A stretch of 11,286 nt of DNA from CAYWTX01 sp964461295 (GTDB taxonomy: Bacteria > Planctomycetota > Phycisphaerae > SM23-33), in the NCBI GenBank assembly GCA_964461295.1, contig CAYWTX010000224.1:1-11286 (forward strand), in the 5' to 3' direction. Positions 1-6,963 of this stretch are shown here, piece after piece (the stretch's first letter is position 1; each line of letters begins with the position of its first letter). The position numbers were made by a program, and so were the translations under genes. The notes under the pieces were generated by a model, which was not told the origin of the DNA, made no database searches, and saw only the letters and a program-made list of their open reading frames with translations.

Positions 1-28
1 GCTGGCCCTGCTGAAAGTCGAGCTGTAG
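1..28 (+). CDS. 3' end of an unidentified gene (partial)
   Basis: One + strand frame (codons from base 2) reads LALLKVEL and stops with TAG at 26-28. Only eight residues are inside the window, so no product can be named. The reading is supported by position: a strong hairpin lies about 60 bases downstream at 86-112, where a terminator for this gene would be expected, and the next gene on the other side converges on it. The other two forward frames either stop at once or run through the hairpin, which makes them less likely. This is inference from layout, not from homology. Confidence 0.4.
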
Positions 29-85
29 GCGGCGTCCGGGCCGATGCCGGAGAACGTAGTCAGTACGTGCAACCTGAAATCAAAC

Positions 86-112
86 GGAACCCCTTCCAAA
101 AGAAGGGGTTCC
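86..112. terminator. Perfect hairpin, probable bidirectional terminator
   Basis: An 11-bp perfect stem (GGAACCCCTTC at 86-96 pairing with GAAGGGGTTCC at 102-112) closes a 5-base loop, CAAAA. It lies between a + gene ending at 28 and a - gene ending at 211, so it could serve both. The T tract is weak on both sides: the + side continues CTCATTAT and the - side reads GTTTGATTTC, so the - direction is slightly closer to a classical intrinsic terminator. The stem strength and convergent position are the evidence. Confidence 0.7.
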
Positions 113-210
113 CTCATTATCGGGCCGGGAACTTCGGCCTAAACCGCAAGCAGCTTTGGAATGCATGTTTGTGACGCCGGAGGCACCGGATAATGTTTCC
201 GCGCGCCCGC

Positions 211-1224
211 CTACTTCTTCGGCTTCACGTGGGCCACCTTGCCCGTGCGCACGGATTCGTACAGGGCGTCCATCAGGTCGGCGAGCATGATCCCTACGTC
301 GCCGCCGCAGCGCGGCTCGGAGCGCCCCAGGATCGAGTCGGCGAAGTTCCGCGCCGGCGTGACGGTGGGGACGCTCCAATCGGCCGGGGCGGCCGTGATC
401 TCCGGCACCTTGTCGCCCTTGACGCGGAAGCCGCCGCCGTGCGGGCTGATCTCCATCCACGCGTTCTTGCCCTGGAACATCATCCGCGTCAGGAACGTGG
501 CGCAGTTGCCCCCGCTGGTCACGTTCGCCATCGCCCCGTTGGCGAACTTGATGTTGCACACCGCGTTGATGTCCACCGCCGTGCCCTTGTTGTCGGCCCA
601 GCAGTGCACGGCCGTCACGGGCGAGTTCACCAGGAACATCAGGGCGCTAAACACGTGTGCGCCGCTGTCGTACATCTGCCCGCCGCCGGAGAGCTTGGGC
701 ACCTGCCGCCACAGCCCCACCGTCGCGTCGCGCCAGCCCTGGGCGAGCACGGCCGTCACGAGCTGCAACTCGCCCATGGTGCCGTCGGTGAGAAGCTTGC
801 GGGCGTAGGCGAACGTGTCGGTGTGCGTGCCCTGGATGGCCACGTGCAGCCGCTTGCCTTCCTTGGCCGCCTTGGCGACCAGCCTGCGGGCGTGCGTGGA
901 GTTGGTGACCATGGGCTTGTCGACCATGACGTGCGCGCCGGCGGCGATGGAATCGTACGCGTGGCGGAAGTGCAGCGTGTGCGGGGTGGAGACGATCACC
1001 GCGTCGGGCTTGGCCGTGGCCAGCATCTCGCGATAGTCCTCGAAGATGGCGATCTTCTGGCCGGCGAAGTGCTCCTTGCGGAGCTTGACGGCCTTCTCGC
1101 GGACGATGTCGCACAGGGCGGCCAGCTTGAACTCCGGCACGCTGGCCTCGACGCCGTTGATCCGCTTGACGTGGTACCGCACGAACCCGCCGCAACCGAT
1201 GATCGCCAACCGAATCGGCTTCAT
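211..1224 (-). CDS. Gfo/Idh/MocA family oxidoreductase
   Basis: A 337-residue cytoplasmic NAD(P)-dependent dehydrogenase of the glucose-fructose oxidoreductase/inositol dehydrogenase type. The N-terminal Rossmann fold shows the dinucleotide loop GCGG (residues 10-13) after a hydrophobic strand. The family's EKP signature appears as DKP at 102-104, whose Lys is normally catalytic. The C-terminal domain carries GGGQMYDSGAH at 180-190, matching the family's conserved active-site stretch with Asp and His. The start at 1224 is chosen because the homologous protein begins MKPIRLAIIG, and a Shine-Dalgarno GGGAG sits about 9 bases before it; an upstream extension to 1332 is open but codes for Arg-rich, non-homologous sequence. 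There is no signal peptide or Tat motif. The gene stands alone, divergent from the zinc-ribbon/TPR gene. The substrate, probably a sugar or polyol, cannot be told from sequence. Confidence 0.93.
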   Translation of the reverse strand: MKPIRLAIIGCGGFVRYHVKRINGVEASVPEFKLAALCDIVREKAVKLRKEHFAGQKIAIFEDYREMLATAKPDAVIVSTPHTLHFRHAYDSIAAGAHVMVDKPMVTNSTHARRLVAKAAKEGKRLHVAIQGTHTDTFAYARKLLTDGTMGELQLVTAVLAQGWRDATVGLWRQVPKLSGGGQMYDSGAHVFSALMFLVNSPVTAVHCWADNKGTAVDINAVCNIKFANGAMANVTSGGNCATFLTRMMFQGKNAWMEISPHGGGFRVKGDKVPEITAAPADWSVPTVTPARNFADSILGRSEPRCGGDVGIMLADLMDALYESVRTGKVAHVKPKK

Positions 1225-1394
1225 GATCTTGTCTCCCTGGCGGCCAGCCCGGCCGCGAAAGGCTACTCCTGTACCGCAAGCGGCGGAGGGAGTCAAGCGT
1301 GCAACGAAGAGCCTGCACCTTGCGGCGGGCATAGTGATGGGGGATGATCGCGGGCATCTGCAGGCGAGGTCCGTGCAAGATAGAAGGGGCCAGC

Positions 1395-3926
1395 ATGATC
1401 ATCATCTATGGGCATCGCTTCATCGGGAAGAAGAACCTTCGCACGCGCGTCGGGACGTGCAGCGTATGCGGACAGATCGGGCCACTCTCCGAGTACGACA
1501 CAAGCAGATGGTTCACGCTGTACTGGATCCCGTGCATTCCCCAGGGCAAGTACCACGTCGTGGACCGTTGTGCCCAATGCGACCAGGCGATGATGTTCGG
1601 CCAGAAGCAATGGCGGCAGGTGGCGCCGCACGGCGTCGAGGACTGCCGGCAGGCATACATGGAGGCGCCGACCGACCCCGCGGTCGCCATCGCCCTGGTC
1701 AATGCCCTCACCGCAACCGGCCGACTGCACGAGGACTGGAACCTCATCCAGGACGCCCTTCAGCGGTTCCCCCGGAACGTGGACCTCCTGCTGGCTGTCG
1801 GCACGGCCTACGCCACGGTCGGCATGGCAGAGAAGGTGGACAGCACGTATGAGATGGCGCTGAAGGTTCAGCCGAACCATCCGCTGGCGATGCAGGCGGT
1901 GGCGCGGCGGTGCATAGAACGCGGCGACCTGGCGCGGGCGCAGCAACTGCTCGATGGGGTCCGACGGCAGGGGGAGACGGTGGACCCCATGCTGTACGAG
2001 TTGCTGGGGCTGGGTTGCCAGCGACAGGAGCGGCACGAGGAAGCGGTGGAGGCATTCCGTCATGCCGTCGAAGGCGATGCCGCCCTGGGGCGCGACAAGG
2101 CGTTTCGCAGAGCGGTGAAGAAGTCGGAGCGGTTGGGGCTGACGGCGGCGCCGAGCATGCTGCCGACCTGGAATCCGCTGAGGTCCAGGGCGGTCTGGGT
2201 CTGTGCCGGAATCGCGGCTGTCATCCTTGCCGTCTTCGGCGCCGTGAACATCGCGGAGACCCGCTCGCGGGTTCACGTCGTGAACGGCCTCTCGCGACCG
2301 GTGTCGGCGACGTTTGAGGACGGAACCGTCGTGACGGTTCCGGCGGGCGATAGGCAACTGGTTGGTCTTCCCGCCGGCAGTCACACCGCGAGGCTGACCG
2401 ACAACAGCGGGCATCAGGAGGAGGTGACGTTCAGGTTGCCCAAGGGATTCAGCGACTCAGTTCATGTGCTGAATGCCTTCGGGTCGGCCGCGCTGGTTCA
2501 GGAGGAGGTGCCGTACACGTCCAAGGGAAAATCTGACCTCCATACGAAGGCAGAAGCCACCTTCCACCTGGGCCGGCGATTCGAGACCTTCGGGAACGTC
2601 AGCGTGGTATTCGAGGAGATGCCGAAGGAGACGAGCACGTCGGCACGTCTTGACGTGGTATACCTGAACGGCGTGAACCTCCTTCGCAGAGCGCCCGAGG
2701 AGATTGTCCCGACCATTTGGGCGAACAGACTGGCCGATCGCGGCGATGTCATTGCGTACGCTGAAGCTCATTTGGTCGACCGCCCCGAAAGCCGGAACCT
2801 GCTGGAAATGTACGTCTCTTTCATGGCTGACGATGCGAATCTGGTGCGTGCGGAGAAGTTCCTGGCCCGCAACCTCGACCGTCGTCCGATACTGGTGGAC
2901 TGGCACCGGATGTGGCAGGAGGTGAAGGATCGCAACGGGGCCGGCAAAGACCTGGTCGCCCGCTACGACGACCTGCTGGCCAGGGAGCCGAAGAATTCGC
3001 AATTGCTCTATCTGGCGGGCCGGCTGCGGTCAAGGCATGCGGAGGCGATGGGATTCTACGACCGGGCCATCGCAGCCGACGCGAACAATGCCTACCCATA
3101 CAGGGCCCGTGCGTACCACCTGGTCTCGTCGGGGGACTTCAGCGGCGCGCGGGCGTCGGCCCAGGTGGCGGCAAAGCTCTGGCCTGACGACGCGCAGACC
3201 GGGGCTTTGCTCGACGACATCGACTTTGCCTTGCGCGACTTCGACTCGCTGGAGAAGAGGTGCAGGGCCGGGCTGCAGAAGGAAGCGGGCGACTATCGCC
3301 TGGGGTCGATGCTGATTGCGGCGTTGGCGGCCAAGGGCGATCTGCCGGCGGCGCGGGCCGCCTATGCCGCCTACGCGGCAGCCGTCAATCCCGACGGGCG
3401 CAGGGACGTGCCCGCCGACGTCGCGATGCGCCTTGTGCTGAAGGAGATGACGGGCGACACGAGCGGGCTGCTTTCCTTGGCCAAGGAACTGAACGATGAG
3501 AATGTCACGTTCGTGCATTCGGTGAAGTACTGTCTGGAGCAAGAGTCGCCGGGTGAGGCGGCCCGCTGCTGCCGCGAGACGAAGGGCGCCTGGCGATGGG
3601 ACATGTTGACGTCGATCTGCTTCGGCTCACGGGGCGAAGCGAAGGAGGCCAAGACCTGGCGCGACATCGCGATGGCGAAGCTAGGGCAAGGCGACGCATC
3701 CCAGCGGGCGATGGCGGACATGCTGGCGGAGGGCAACAGGGCCGACTCCGTGGCGGCGATGGAGACCACAGCCGGCGCCGAAGAAAAGGTGATGTTCCTT
3801 GTCGCACTGGTCCAGGCTGGGGCGGACCGCAAGCTGCTGGACTTGGCGGAGAAACTCAACTACCACCCCGGTAGCCCGCAGCGGCTGCTGAAGAAGGCCA
3901 TCGCGAAACTGCGCGAGGGGAAGTAG
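1395..3926 (+). CDS. Zinc-ribbon, TPR and single-TM protein
   Basis: An 843-residue protein of unknown function. Residues 1-66 form a zinc ribbon with CxxC at 22-25 and 59-62 and a WFTLYWIPCIP segment between them, resembling the zinc-ribbon_15 type domain. Residues 95-245 look like TPR helices. One hydrophobic segment at about 266-286 follows a basic stretch (RRAVKKSER, then LRSR), so by the positive-inside rule the zinc ribbon should be cytoplasmic and the C-terminal 550 residues extracytoplasmic. Just after the membrane, 292-350 is a small beta-rich region reminiscent of PEGA-type domains; about 510-700 is again Ala-rich and TPR-like. I choose ATG 1395 because AAGGGG lies 5 bases upstream and the zinc-ribbon domain begins there; the frame is open back to 1344 without homology. 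It is probably a membrane scaffold or sensor. No enzymatic motif was found. It is monocistronic as far as can be seen. Confidence 0.88.
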   Translation: MIIIYGHRFIGKKNLRTRVGTCSVCGQIGPLSEYDTSRWFTLYWIPCIPQGKYHVVDRCAQCDQAMMFGQKQWRQVAPHGVEDCRQAYMEAPTDPAVAIALVNALTATGRLHEDWNLIQDALQRFPRNVDLLLAVGTAYATVGMAEKVDSTYEMALKVQPNHPLAMQAVARRCIERGDLARAQQLLDGVRRQGETVDPMLYELLGLGCQRQERHEEAVEAFRHAVEGDAALGRDKAFRRAVKKSERLGLTAAPSMLPTWNPLRSRAVWVCAGIAAVILAVFGAVNIAETRSRVHVVNGLSRPVSATFEDGTVVTVPAGDRQLVGLPAGSHTARLTDNSGHQEEVTFRLPKGFSDSVHVLNAFGSAALVQEEVPYTSKGKSDLHTKAEATFHLGRRFETFGNVSVVFEEMPKETSTSARLDVVYLNGVNLLRRAPEEIVPTIWANRLADRGDVIAYAEAHLVDRPESRNLLEMYVSFMADDANLVRAEKFLARNLDRRPILVDWHRMWQEVKDRNGAGKDLVARYDDLLAREPKNSQLLYLAGRLRSRHAEAMGFYDRAIAADANNAYPYRARAYHLVSSGDFSGARASAQVAAKLWPDDAQTGALLDDIDFALRDFDSLEKRCRAGLQKEAGDYRLGSMLIAALAAKGDLPAARAAYAAYAAAVNPDGRRDVPADVAMRLVLKEMTGDTSGLLSLAKELNDENVTFVHSVKYCLEQESPGEAARCCRETKGAWRWDMLTSICFGSRGEAKEAKTWRDIAMAKLGQGDASQRAMADMLAEGNRADSVAAMETTAGAEEKVMFLVALVQAGADRKLLDLAEKLNYHPGSPQRLLKKAIAKLREGK

Positions 3927-3959
3927 GCCCATGCGTGCGTCCTGACAGGCGAGGAAGAT

Positions 3960-3983
3960 GCCCCGGCCGCGCCGGGCCGGGGC
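3960..3983 (+). terminator. GC-rich hairpin after the TPR gene
   Basis: GCCCCGGCC (3960-3968) pairs perfectly with GGCCGGGGC (3975-3983) around a 6-base loop, 34 bases after the stop codon of the zinc-ribbon/TPR gene. Only TT follows, so this lacks a proper U tract; it may stop transcription weakly or simply stabilise the mRNA end. The position between two same-strand genes with their own signals supports a terminator reading. Confidence 0.4.
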
Positions 3984-4060
3984 TTGGAGGCGAAGTGGCT
4001 GGGGGAGTATGCCCCAGTTTCCGGTTGGCGCGGTACGCGCAGGCGCTGCCGGCGGTTTGA

Positions 4061-4066
4061 TACACT
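4061..4066 (+). promoter_or_regulatory. Possible -10 element before the aldo/keto reductase gene
   Basis: TACACT, within TTGATACACTAT, lies 31 bases before the GTG start and matches a sigma-70 -10 box at four of six positions. It is a small AT-richer island in GC-rich DNA. No good -35 hexamer is found at 16-18 bases upstream, so the call rests on position and the hexamer alone. Confidence 0.25.
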
Positions 4067-4097
4067 ATCTGCCCAACGCAGGCATAGGAGCCACAAC

Positions 4098-5171
4098 GTG
4101 AACGGCAATCGCACCAATCGACGGGAGTTCCTACAGACCACCGCCGCCGCTGCCGCCGTCGGCGCTGTCGCGGCCTTGCCGCCGATCGCGCGGGCCGGCG
4201 AAGACCACGCCGAGGAGATCAAGAAGACCCGCAGCCACAACGCCGACATGGAATACCGCCGGCTGGGCAAGAGCGGCCTGTGGGTCTCGGCCGTGTGCCT
4301 CGGCGGGCACTGGAAGCGGATCGACAAGATCATCGGCAAGGGCAGGGACTCCTCGGCGTTCGACGCCAACCGTCACGACGTGGTGAGCCGCTGCCTGGAG
4401 CGCGGCATCAACTACATCGACGCCTGCATGGGCCAAGAGATCATGGCCTACGCCAAGGCGATCAAGGGCCGCCGCGAGAAGGTCTTCCTCGGCTGGTCAT
4501 GGGCCGAGAAAGAGTCGCGCCAGGCGGCGTGGCGCACGACCGAGAAGCTGCTACAGGGCCTGGACGAGGGGCTCAAGGAGTCGGGGCTGGACCACGCCGA
4601 CTTCTGGCGCGTGACGATGCACGAGCGCGGCGGCAACCACACCGAGGCCGAGACCGAGGCGATGGTGGCGGCGCTGGAGAAGGCGAAGAAGGCCGGCAAG
4701 GTCCGCTTCGGCGGATTCTCGTCGCATGACCGCAAGTGGATCATCAGCGTCATCGAGAAGTACCCCACGCAGATCGACGCGATCTGCACGCCCTACACGG
4801 CCGACAGCAAGGAACTGCCGACCGACAGCCTGTTCGACACGCTGCGCAAGCACGACGTGGGGATGTTCGGGATCAAGCCGTTCGCGAGCAACTCGCTGTT
4901 CAAGGGCGACGTCTCGCCGGGCAGCCCGAACGCCGAGGAGGACGACAACCGCGCCCGCCTCGCCCTGCGGTACATCCTGGCCAATCCCGCCGTCACGGCG
5001 CCCATCCCCGGGCTTGTCAGCGTCCACCAGGTGGACAATGCCGCCAAGGCCGTGCAGGAGCGCCGCAGGCTCGGCGCGGCCGAGAAGGCCGAGCTGAAGG
5101 CGGCCGTGGCGGAGATGTGGGCAAACCTGCCGGAAGGGTACGAGTGGCTGAGGGAATGGCGGCACGTGTAG
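4098..5171 (+). CDS. Tat-exported aldo/keto-reductase-like protein
   Basis: A 357-residue protein. The N terminus has a twin-arginine signal, NRREFLQ at residues 7-13, followed by an Ala-rich hydrophobic stretch to ALPPIARA (about 26-33), so it is predicted to be exported folded through Tat. From residue 51 (MEYRRLGKSGLWVSAVCLGG) the sequence follows the aldo/keto reductase barrel, ending with the cofactor-end motif GIKPFASNSLFKG and a PAVTAPIPG strand. The catalytic tetrad is incomplete: Asp108 (INYIDAC) and His175 (VTMHE) are present, but the Tyr position reads DACMGQE and the Lys position reads FLGWSW. The start is the GTG at 4098, with AGGAG 7 bases upstream; it places the RR motif at residues 8-9. 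Canonical reduction with NADPH is doubtful both for the lost residues and the location outside the cytoplasm. Its substrate is unknown. It lies between two unrelated genes and appears monocistronic. Confidence 0.9.
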   Translation: MNGNRTNRREFLQTTAAAAAVGAVAALPPIARAGEDHAEEIKKTRSHNADMEYRRLGKSGLWVSAVCLGGHWKRIDKIIGKGRDSSAFDANRHDVVSRCLERGINYIDACMGQEIMAYAKAIKGRREKVFLGWSWAEKESRQAAWRTTEKLLQGLDEGLKESGLDHADFWRVTMHERGGNHTEAETEAMVAALEKAKKAGKVRFGGFSSHDRKWIISVIEKYPTQIDAICTPYTADSKELPTDSLFDTLRKHDVGMFGIKPFASNSLFKGDVSPGSPNAEEDDNRARLALRYILANPAVTAPIPGLVSVHQVDNAAKAVQERRRLGAAEKAELKAAVAEMWANLPEGYEWLREWRHV

Positions 5172-5195
5172 GGCGGAGCAGCGCGAGGAAACGGC

Positions 5196-5209
5196 GAACG
5201 TCGAACGTC
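5196..5209 (+). repeat. Tandem heptamer GAACGTC x2
   Basis: Two exact, adjacent copies of GAACGTC lie 24 bases after the aldo/keto reductase stop codon. With two copies only it may be chance, but the site is intergenic and could be a worn remnant of a dispersed intergenic repeat. Confidence 0.4.
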
Positions 5210-5233
5210 AAAAGGAAAGAGACAGATAGGGAA

Positions 5234-5470
5234 CTACGAATGGTCCTTCAAGAGGCCACCTATGGAGAGGTCCTCGTCCAGCAGGGGCCAGTGGATCCCA
5301 TACCCTCCCGGCGATAGTTCCAGGTTCCTCCGCTGCTCGGGCGTCGCTGCGGCAAGTGCTGGCGAACAGCGCTGCCAAGGGATGCGGAGTTTCCTGCCGT
5401 CGATGACAAGAACCAGAGCCCCCTCAGTCGCTTCGGCTTGCCTTGCTGTGATTGGCTCAGTCTTCTGCAT
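5234..5470 (-). CDS. DUF2442 family protein
   Basis: A 78-residue protein matching the DUF2442 pattern: a strand reading ALVLVIDGRKLRIPW, then ATPEQRRNLEL, then the diagnostic end GIHWPLLDEDLSIGGLL. Function in this family is not established; it often sits beside a DUF4160 gene, as here, and such pairs are sometimes proposed to be toxin-antitoxin-like, which I cannot show. I choose ATG 5470 because GGAGAG lies 7 bases upstream; a TTG at 5485 in the same frame is a possible alternative. The gene overlaps the 3' end of the DUF4160 frame by 14 bases (5457-5470), so the two are probably translated from one message with coupling. The local DNA is less GC-rich than the flanks, which hints at acquisition. 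Confidence 0.85.
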   Translation of the reverse strand: MQKTEPITARQAEATEGALVLVIDGRKLRIPWQRCSPALAAATPEQRRNLELSPGGYGIHWPLLDEDLSIGGLLKDHS

Positions 5471-5723
5471 CGGTTCGCTCTCCAAAACGACGAGACCACT
5501 CCTCGGCGATCAAATCAAAATGCTCAAATATGATGCGTCTGATTTCTCGCCGCAGACGAGGCGTCGTCCGGTGCGACCAGACTTCCTCGATATCGTAAAC
5601 ATCCTGCCGGAGCCAGAACTTGCACTCCGCCTCGCCCTTCCTGGCATGCACATGAAGCGGCTCATTTCCCTCGTTCATGTAGAAAAACAGACGCCATCCG
5701 CGGAGAAGTAGTATCGTCGGCGC
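5457..5723 (-). CDS. DUF4160 family protein, start codon unclear
   Basis: The frame shows the DUF4160 pattern: PTILLLRGWRLFFYMNEGNE, the conserved EPLHVHARKGEAECKFWL, and a helical end EHFDLIAEEWSRRFGE. Family members usually begin MPTI; here the codon at that position (5721-5723) is GCG, not ATG, yet an AAGGAG ribosome-binding-like site sits 10 bases upstream (5734-5739). The first in-frame ATG is 5678, giving 73 residues and losing the first beta strand; the only other canonical start is a TTG at 5840, inside the divergent phosphoesterase gene. The coordinates given cover the homologous span. The gene may be silent, may start at a rare codon, or may be translated in short form from 5678. 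It is followed directly by DUF2442 with a 14-base overlap. Its molecular role is unknown. Confidence 0.7.
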   Translation of the reverse strand, partial: APTILLLRGWRLFFYMNEGNEPLHVHARKGEAECKFWLRQDVYDIEEVWSHRTTPRLRREIRRIIFEHFDLIAEEWSRRFGERTDAED

Positions 5724-5809
5724 CTTGTCCCGGCTCCTTGCCTCACGTACAGTGTACAGGACTGTGGCCGGGTGAGGAATACCATAGTGCGCCGCAACAG
5801 GAGCTTCCA

Positions 5810-6772
5810 GTGAGACAGCGCAACGTACTAGTTGCAGCAACCATCGCCCTGTTCGCCGCCCTGGCGGGCGGCGCCGACACGGGCGACCCCAACAGCCCGC
5901 GGCATGCGACCGCGGCGTCTCGCGCGGGCGCGGGCGCGGTGGCGAGCGATGCAAACGCCTGGACGTTCGCCGTCGTGGCCGACAATCGCCGCGTCTCGGA
6001 GCGCCCGGAAGGGACGTACGAGGCCGCGCTGGCCGAAATCCGCGACATGACGCTCAACCCCGAGCCGAAGTGGCCGGCAGTGCAGTTCGTCGTCGGCTGC
6101 GGCGACATCAACCTCGCCGCCGACGATGCCGCCAACTGGAAGCTGTGGCTCAAGACGTTCGAGCGGGCGGCGCTCAAGCCCGGCTACTACCCCGTCATCG
6201 GCAACTGGGACAACGGCGACGAGGCCTTCAGCAGCAAGACCGTCCTGCCCGCCCAGAAGGGCGTGCAAGGCAACGACCCCGCCAACTACGCCGCCGACTT
6301 CCGCAACGTGCGACTGGTCGTCGCCAGCGACGCCAACCACATGGACAAGTGGATCCGTTCGGCCGGAGCGGGCGTGCGGCACATCTTCGTGAGCGGGCAT
6401 TACCCGCTGCTGCCGCACATCCCGCTGGACGGCGCCGCCGGCAGCGGCTCGCAGGCCTGGAAGATGCTCGTCAAGCACCGCGACCGCGTGCGGGCGTACC
6501 TGTGCGGGCACACGCACAACTACGGCCGGGCCAGGTCCGGCGACGTGTGGCAGATCGACGCGGGCAACGCCGGGCGGGCCAGCCACAGCGACGGATGGGT
6601 GACGGTCGTGCTGGTCCGCGTGACGGACGACGCGGTGGACGCCCGGGTGCTCCAGGCGCCGCACGCCAGGCCGGCGAACTGGCGGCTGGCGGATCACTGG
6701 CGGGTGTGGCCGGCGGCAGTGAAAGCGGGGGCCCCGACGAGCACGCCGGCGCTGGAGGCGGTGGCGAAGTAG
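5810..6772 (+). CDS. Secreted calcineurin-like metallophosphoesterase
   Basis: A 320-residue protein with an N-terminal signal peptide (RQRN, then VLVAATIALFAALAGG, residues 2-21). The metallophosphoesterase motifs appear in order: FAVVADNRR (Asp58), GCGDIN (98-99), PVIGNWDNGD (131-134), SGHYPLLPH (His197) and CGHTHNYG (233-236). Two metal or catalytic positions differ from the usual form: motif I is D-N-R rather than D-x-H, and motif III is GNWD rather than GNHD. The enzyme would hydrolyse a phosphoester outside the cytoplasm if active; the substrate cannot be inferred. The GTG start at 5810 is chosen because AGGAG lies 6 bases upstream and it gives a clean signal peptide; the frame is open back to 5738 without one. 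It is divergent from the DUF4160/DUF2442 pair and stands alone. Confidence 0.88.
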   Translation: MRQRNVLVAATIALFAALAGGADTGDPNSPRHATAASRAGAGAVASDANAWTFAVVADNRRVSERPEGTYEAALAEIRDMTLNPEPKWPAVQFVVGCGDINLAADDAANWKLWLKTFERAALKPGYYPVIGNWDNGDEAFSSKTVLPAQKGVQGNDPANYAADFRNVRLVVASDANHMDKWIRSAGAGVRHIFVSGHYPLLPHIPLDGAAGSGSQAWKMLVKHRDRVRAYLCGHTHNYGRARSGDVWQIDAGNAGRASHSDGWVTVVLVRVTDDAVDARVLQAPHARPANWRLADHWRVWPAAVKAGAPTSTPALEAVAK

Positions 6773-6794
6773 CGCCGCGAAGCAAGCTCCGGGG

Positions 6795-6813
6795 GCGACT
6801 GTTCGCAAGTCGC
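6795..6813 (+). terminator. Weak hairpin after the phosphoesterase gene
   Basis: GCGACT (6795-6800) pairs with AGTCGC (6808-6813) around a 7-base loop, 22 bases past the phosphoesterase stop codon. There is no T tract after it. The placement fits a transcript end, but the stem is only 6 bp. Confidence 0.25.
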
Positions 6814-6922
6814 GACCGGGGCAGTGGCGTGCGGTCTCCCACTGGTGCCGTCTTGTCCCTGGGGCAGGGGGAAATTCTTCTCAGGTTGTCCGGCTCCTCG
6901 CGATTCCTTCGCGCGGCAGGCA

Positions 6923-6928
6923 TACAAT
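6923..6928 (+). promoter_or_regulatory. Possible -10 element before the CBM48 gene
   Basis: TACAAT, inside GCATACAATTC, is a five-of-six match to the sigma-70 -10 box and lies 35 bases before the ATG at 6964. The -35 region is not recognisable at standard spacing (TTCCTT at 6904-6909 is too close). The resemblance to the TACACT element ahead of the aldo/keto reductase gene gives slight extra support. Confidence 0.3.
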
Positions 6929-6963
6929 TCGCCATCCTCCACAGGAAAGGAAAGGCCCAACGT

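Noticed and set aside
193..1347. Long + strand open frame opposite the first Gfo/Idh/MocA gene
   Set aside because: Its translation is rich in His, Arg, Gly and Ala with no domain pattern. It mirrors a well supported dehydrogenase, which is typical of GC-rich antisense frames.
1293..2414. Minus-strand open frame opposite the zinc-ribbon/TPR gene
   Set aside because: No homology pattern, and the + strand frame has Cys pairs, TPR helices and a good ribosome-binding site.
5745..5775. LexA/SOS-type operator suggested by CTGT and ACAG in the spacer
   Set aside because: The elements do not have the CTGT-N8-ACAG spacing, and neither neighbour is an SOS gene.
6773..6963. Possible small gene or RNA between the phosphoesterase and CBM48 genes
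   Set aside because: The frame entering the CBM48 gene is open here, but it only continues a shadow frame of the phosphoesterase and has no plausible start; no structured RNA pattern beyond a 6-bp hairpin is apparent.
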